Of a stretch of DNA of 20,788 bases, positions 20,151 to 20,788 are shown piece after piece. Below the pieces are notes generated by a model. That model made no database searches. It saw only the letters and a program-made list of their open reading frames with translations, and had not been told where the DNA came from. The stretch is from a virus, in IMG/VR virus record IMGVR_UViG_3300042691_047289, positions 1 through 20,788 of that record; one strand, given 5' to 3'. How positions within the stretch are numbered: the first letter of the stretch is position 1; each line of letters opens with the position of its first letter. Made by a program: the position numbers and the translations under genes.

Positions 20151-20788
20151 ATGATAAAGAAATACGATGAGTTCTTGCTTGAAAATATTCAAAAGGCAAA
20201 ATCAATATATAAGCAAAAGTTAGAAGATTTTGAGTCTCTTAGAAACAAATTAGAAAAAGCAAACAGGTCTGGCTGGATGGGTAAGTTCGCAGAGCTTTTA
20301 TTTAGTGGTATTCCAAAAAAAGAACTTGATGATTTATTCACTTCTTTAGAAGATTTAAAGAAAAAAAACATTAATATTAATATAGATTCTTTCGATAATT
20401 ACGAGAAACTACTTGATGAAATAATAAAGATAGAGAATCAATACAAATTAAAATCTTTGCTAAATAGATTTCCAAAAAAACAGAAAGATTTAGTCAATGA
20501 TTCGATATCAATCACAAGCCCGAAACAATTCAAAGGAAATTTATTAGGTAGGTTGACTAAATTAAGTGATATGGATAATAAATCATTATTTATCAACAAG
20601 ATATCTTCATTTAATGATATTCAATCTTTATATAACGCTTTAGTAATATTTACGGATTCCTCTGGTATGGTATACACTAGAGAATATGTGAAATCGATAC
20701 TTTATGGGGATCTCAAACTGGTATATGAAGATTCGAGATTCATTATAGTAGAAGCCAAAACACATGCAGCAATAGTAAAGATTGGTAA
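20151..20788 (+). CDS. Paralogue 2 of the leader-bearing WC-motif protein, partial
   Basis: The frame is open from ATG at 20151 to the right edge (212 codons). It starts MIKKYDEFLLENIQKAK and aligns along its whole visible length with the protein at 18160. Shared text includes IYKQKLED, GWMGKF, ELLFS, SLEDLKKKNI, FPKKQKDLV, YTREYVKS and the domain start (T/K)TH-A-I-x-K-(V/I)G. The window ends just before the expected WC motif, so whether its Cys is kept cannot be seen. The leader LLE at 9-11 keeps the protease-site pattern. DNA similarity is moderate, so the duplication is old. A third copy beyond the edge is possible. Confidence 0.85.
   Translation, partial: MIKKYDEFLLENIQKAKSIYKQKLEDFESLRNKLEKANRSGWMGKFAELLFSGIPKKELDDLFTSLEDLKKKNININIDSFDNYEKLLDEIIKIENQYKLKSLLNRFPKKQKDLVNDSISITSPKQFKGNLLGRLTKLSDMDNKSLFINKISSFNDIQSLYNALVIFTDSSGMVYTREYVKSILYGDLKLVYEDSRFIIVEAKTHAAIVKIG

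Noticed and set aside
19122-20371. Minus-strand open frames in the paralogue genes
   Set aside because: They are antisense to long plus-strand frames confirmed by the alignment of the two paralogues.

Overview
The window is a piece of a T4-like tailed phage (myovirus) genome. Recognisable T4 homologues are the large terminase gp17 (cut by the left edge), a probable small terminase gp16, the clamp-loader ATPase gp44, baseplate wedge gp25, head-completion nuclease gp4, portal gp20, a gp21-type prohead protease fused to a scaffold, and the major capsid protein gp23. The DNA is very AT-rich. Shine-Dalgarno sequences are almost absent before start codons, and most genes instead have an A/T-only box just upstream. 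I infer a Bacteroidota-like host, but nothing in the window proves it. The standard genetic code fits, since all three stop codons are used. I saw no tRNA and no CRISPR array. No gene-free stretch exceeds about 150 bases.

Layout. 1-1437: terminase large subunit (minus) diverging from a gp16-like gene (plus). 1438-3836: five minus-strand genes of unknown or weakly predicted function, including a small zinc-ribbon protein and an aromatic pentad-repeat protein. 3893-8228: a morphogenesis block with gp44, gp25, gp4 (minus), an unassigned protein and the portal. 8225-10916: a truncated homing-endonuclease-like gene, a SAM methyltransferase and a full-length homing endonuclease. 11059-14946: protease-scaffold fusion, major capsid protein and a strong UUCG-loop terminator. 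14964-17337: two more homing endonucleases. 17405-20788: an ADP-ribosyltransferase-like candidate, a 30-residue peptide gene, and two tandem paralogues, the second cut by the right edge.

How the genes fit together. Terminase fills the head through the portal. Capsid protein assembles on the scaffold, and the fused protease then digests the scaffold and trims the capsid protein. Several accessory proteins begin with a short peptide resembling the T4 capsid-targeting sequence (MKTYQEFIAE, cut by gp21 after the Glu). Examples are MIKNYSEFILE, MIKKYDEFLLE, MKHIKLFDKFSTELNE and MIITSYELFNE. They may form a set of proteins packed in the head and delivered into the host.

The second recurrent signal is an AATATATA/TATAAATA box ending four or five bases before ATG in about a dozen genes. 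It looks like a T4-type late promoter placed so that transcripts would be leaderless or nearly so. The homing endonucleases surround the portal, protease and capsid genes, marking this locus as a mobile-gene hotspot.
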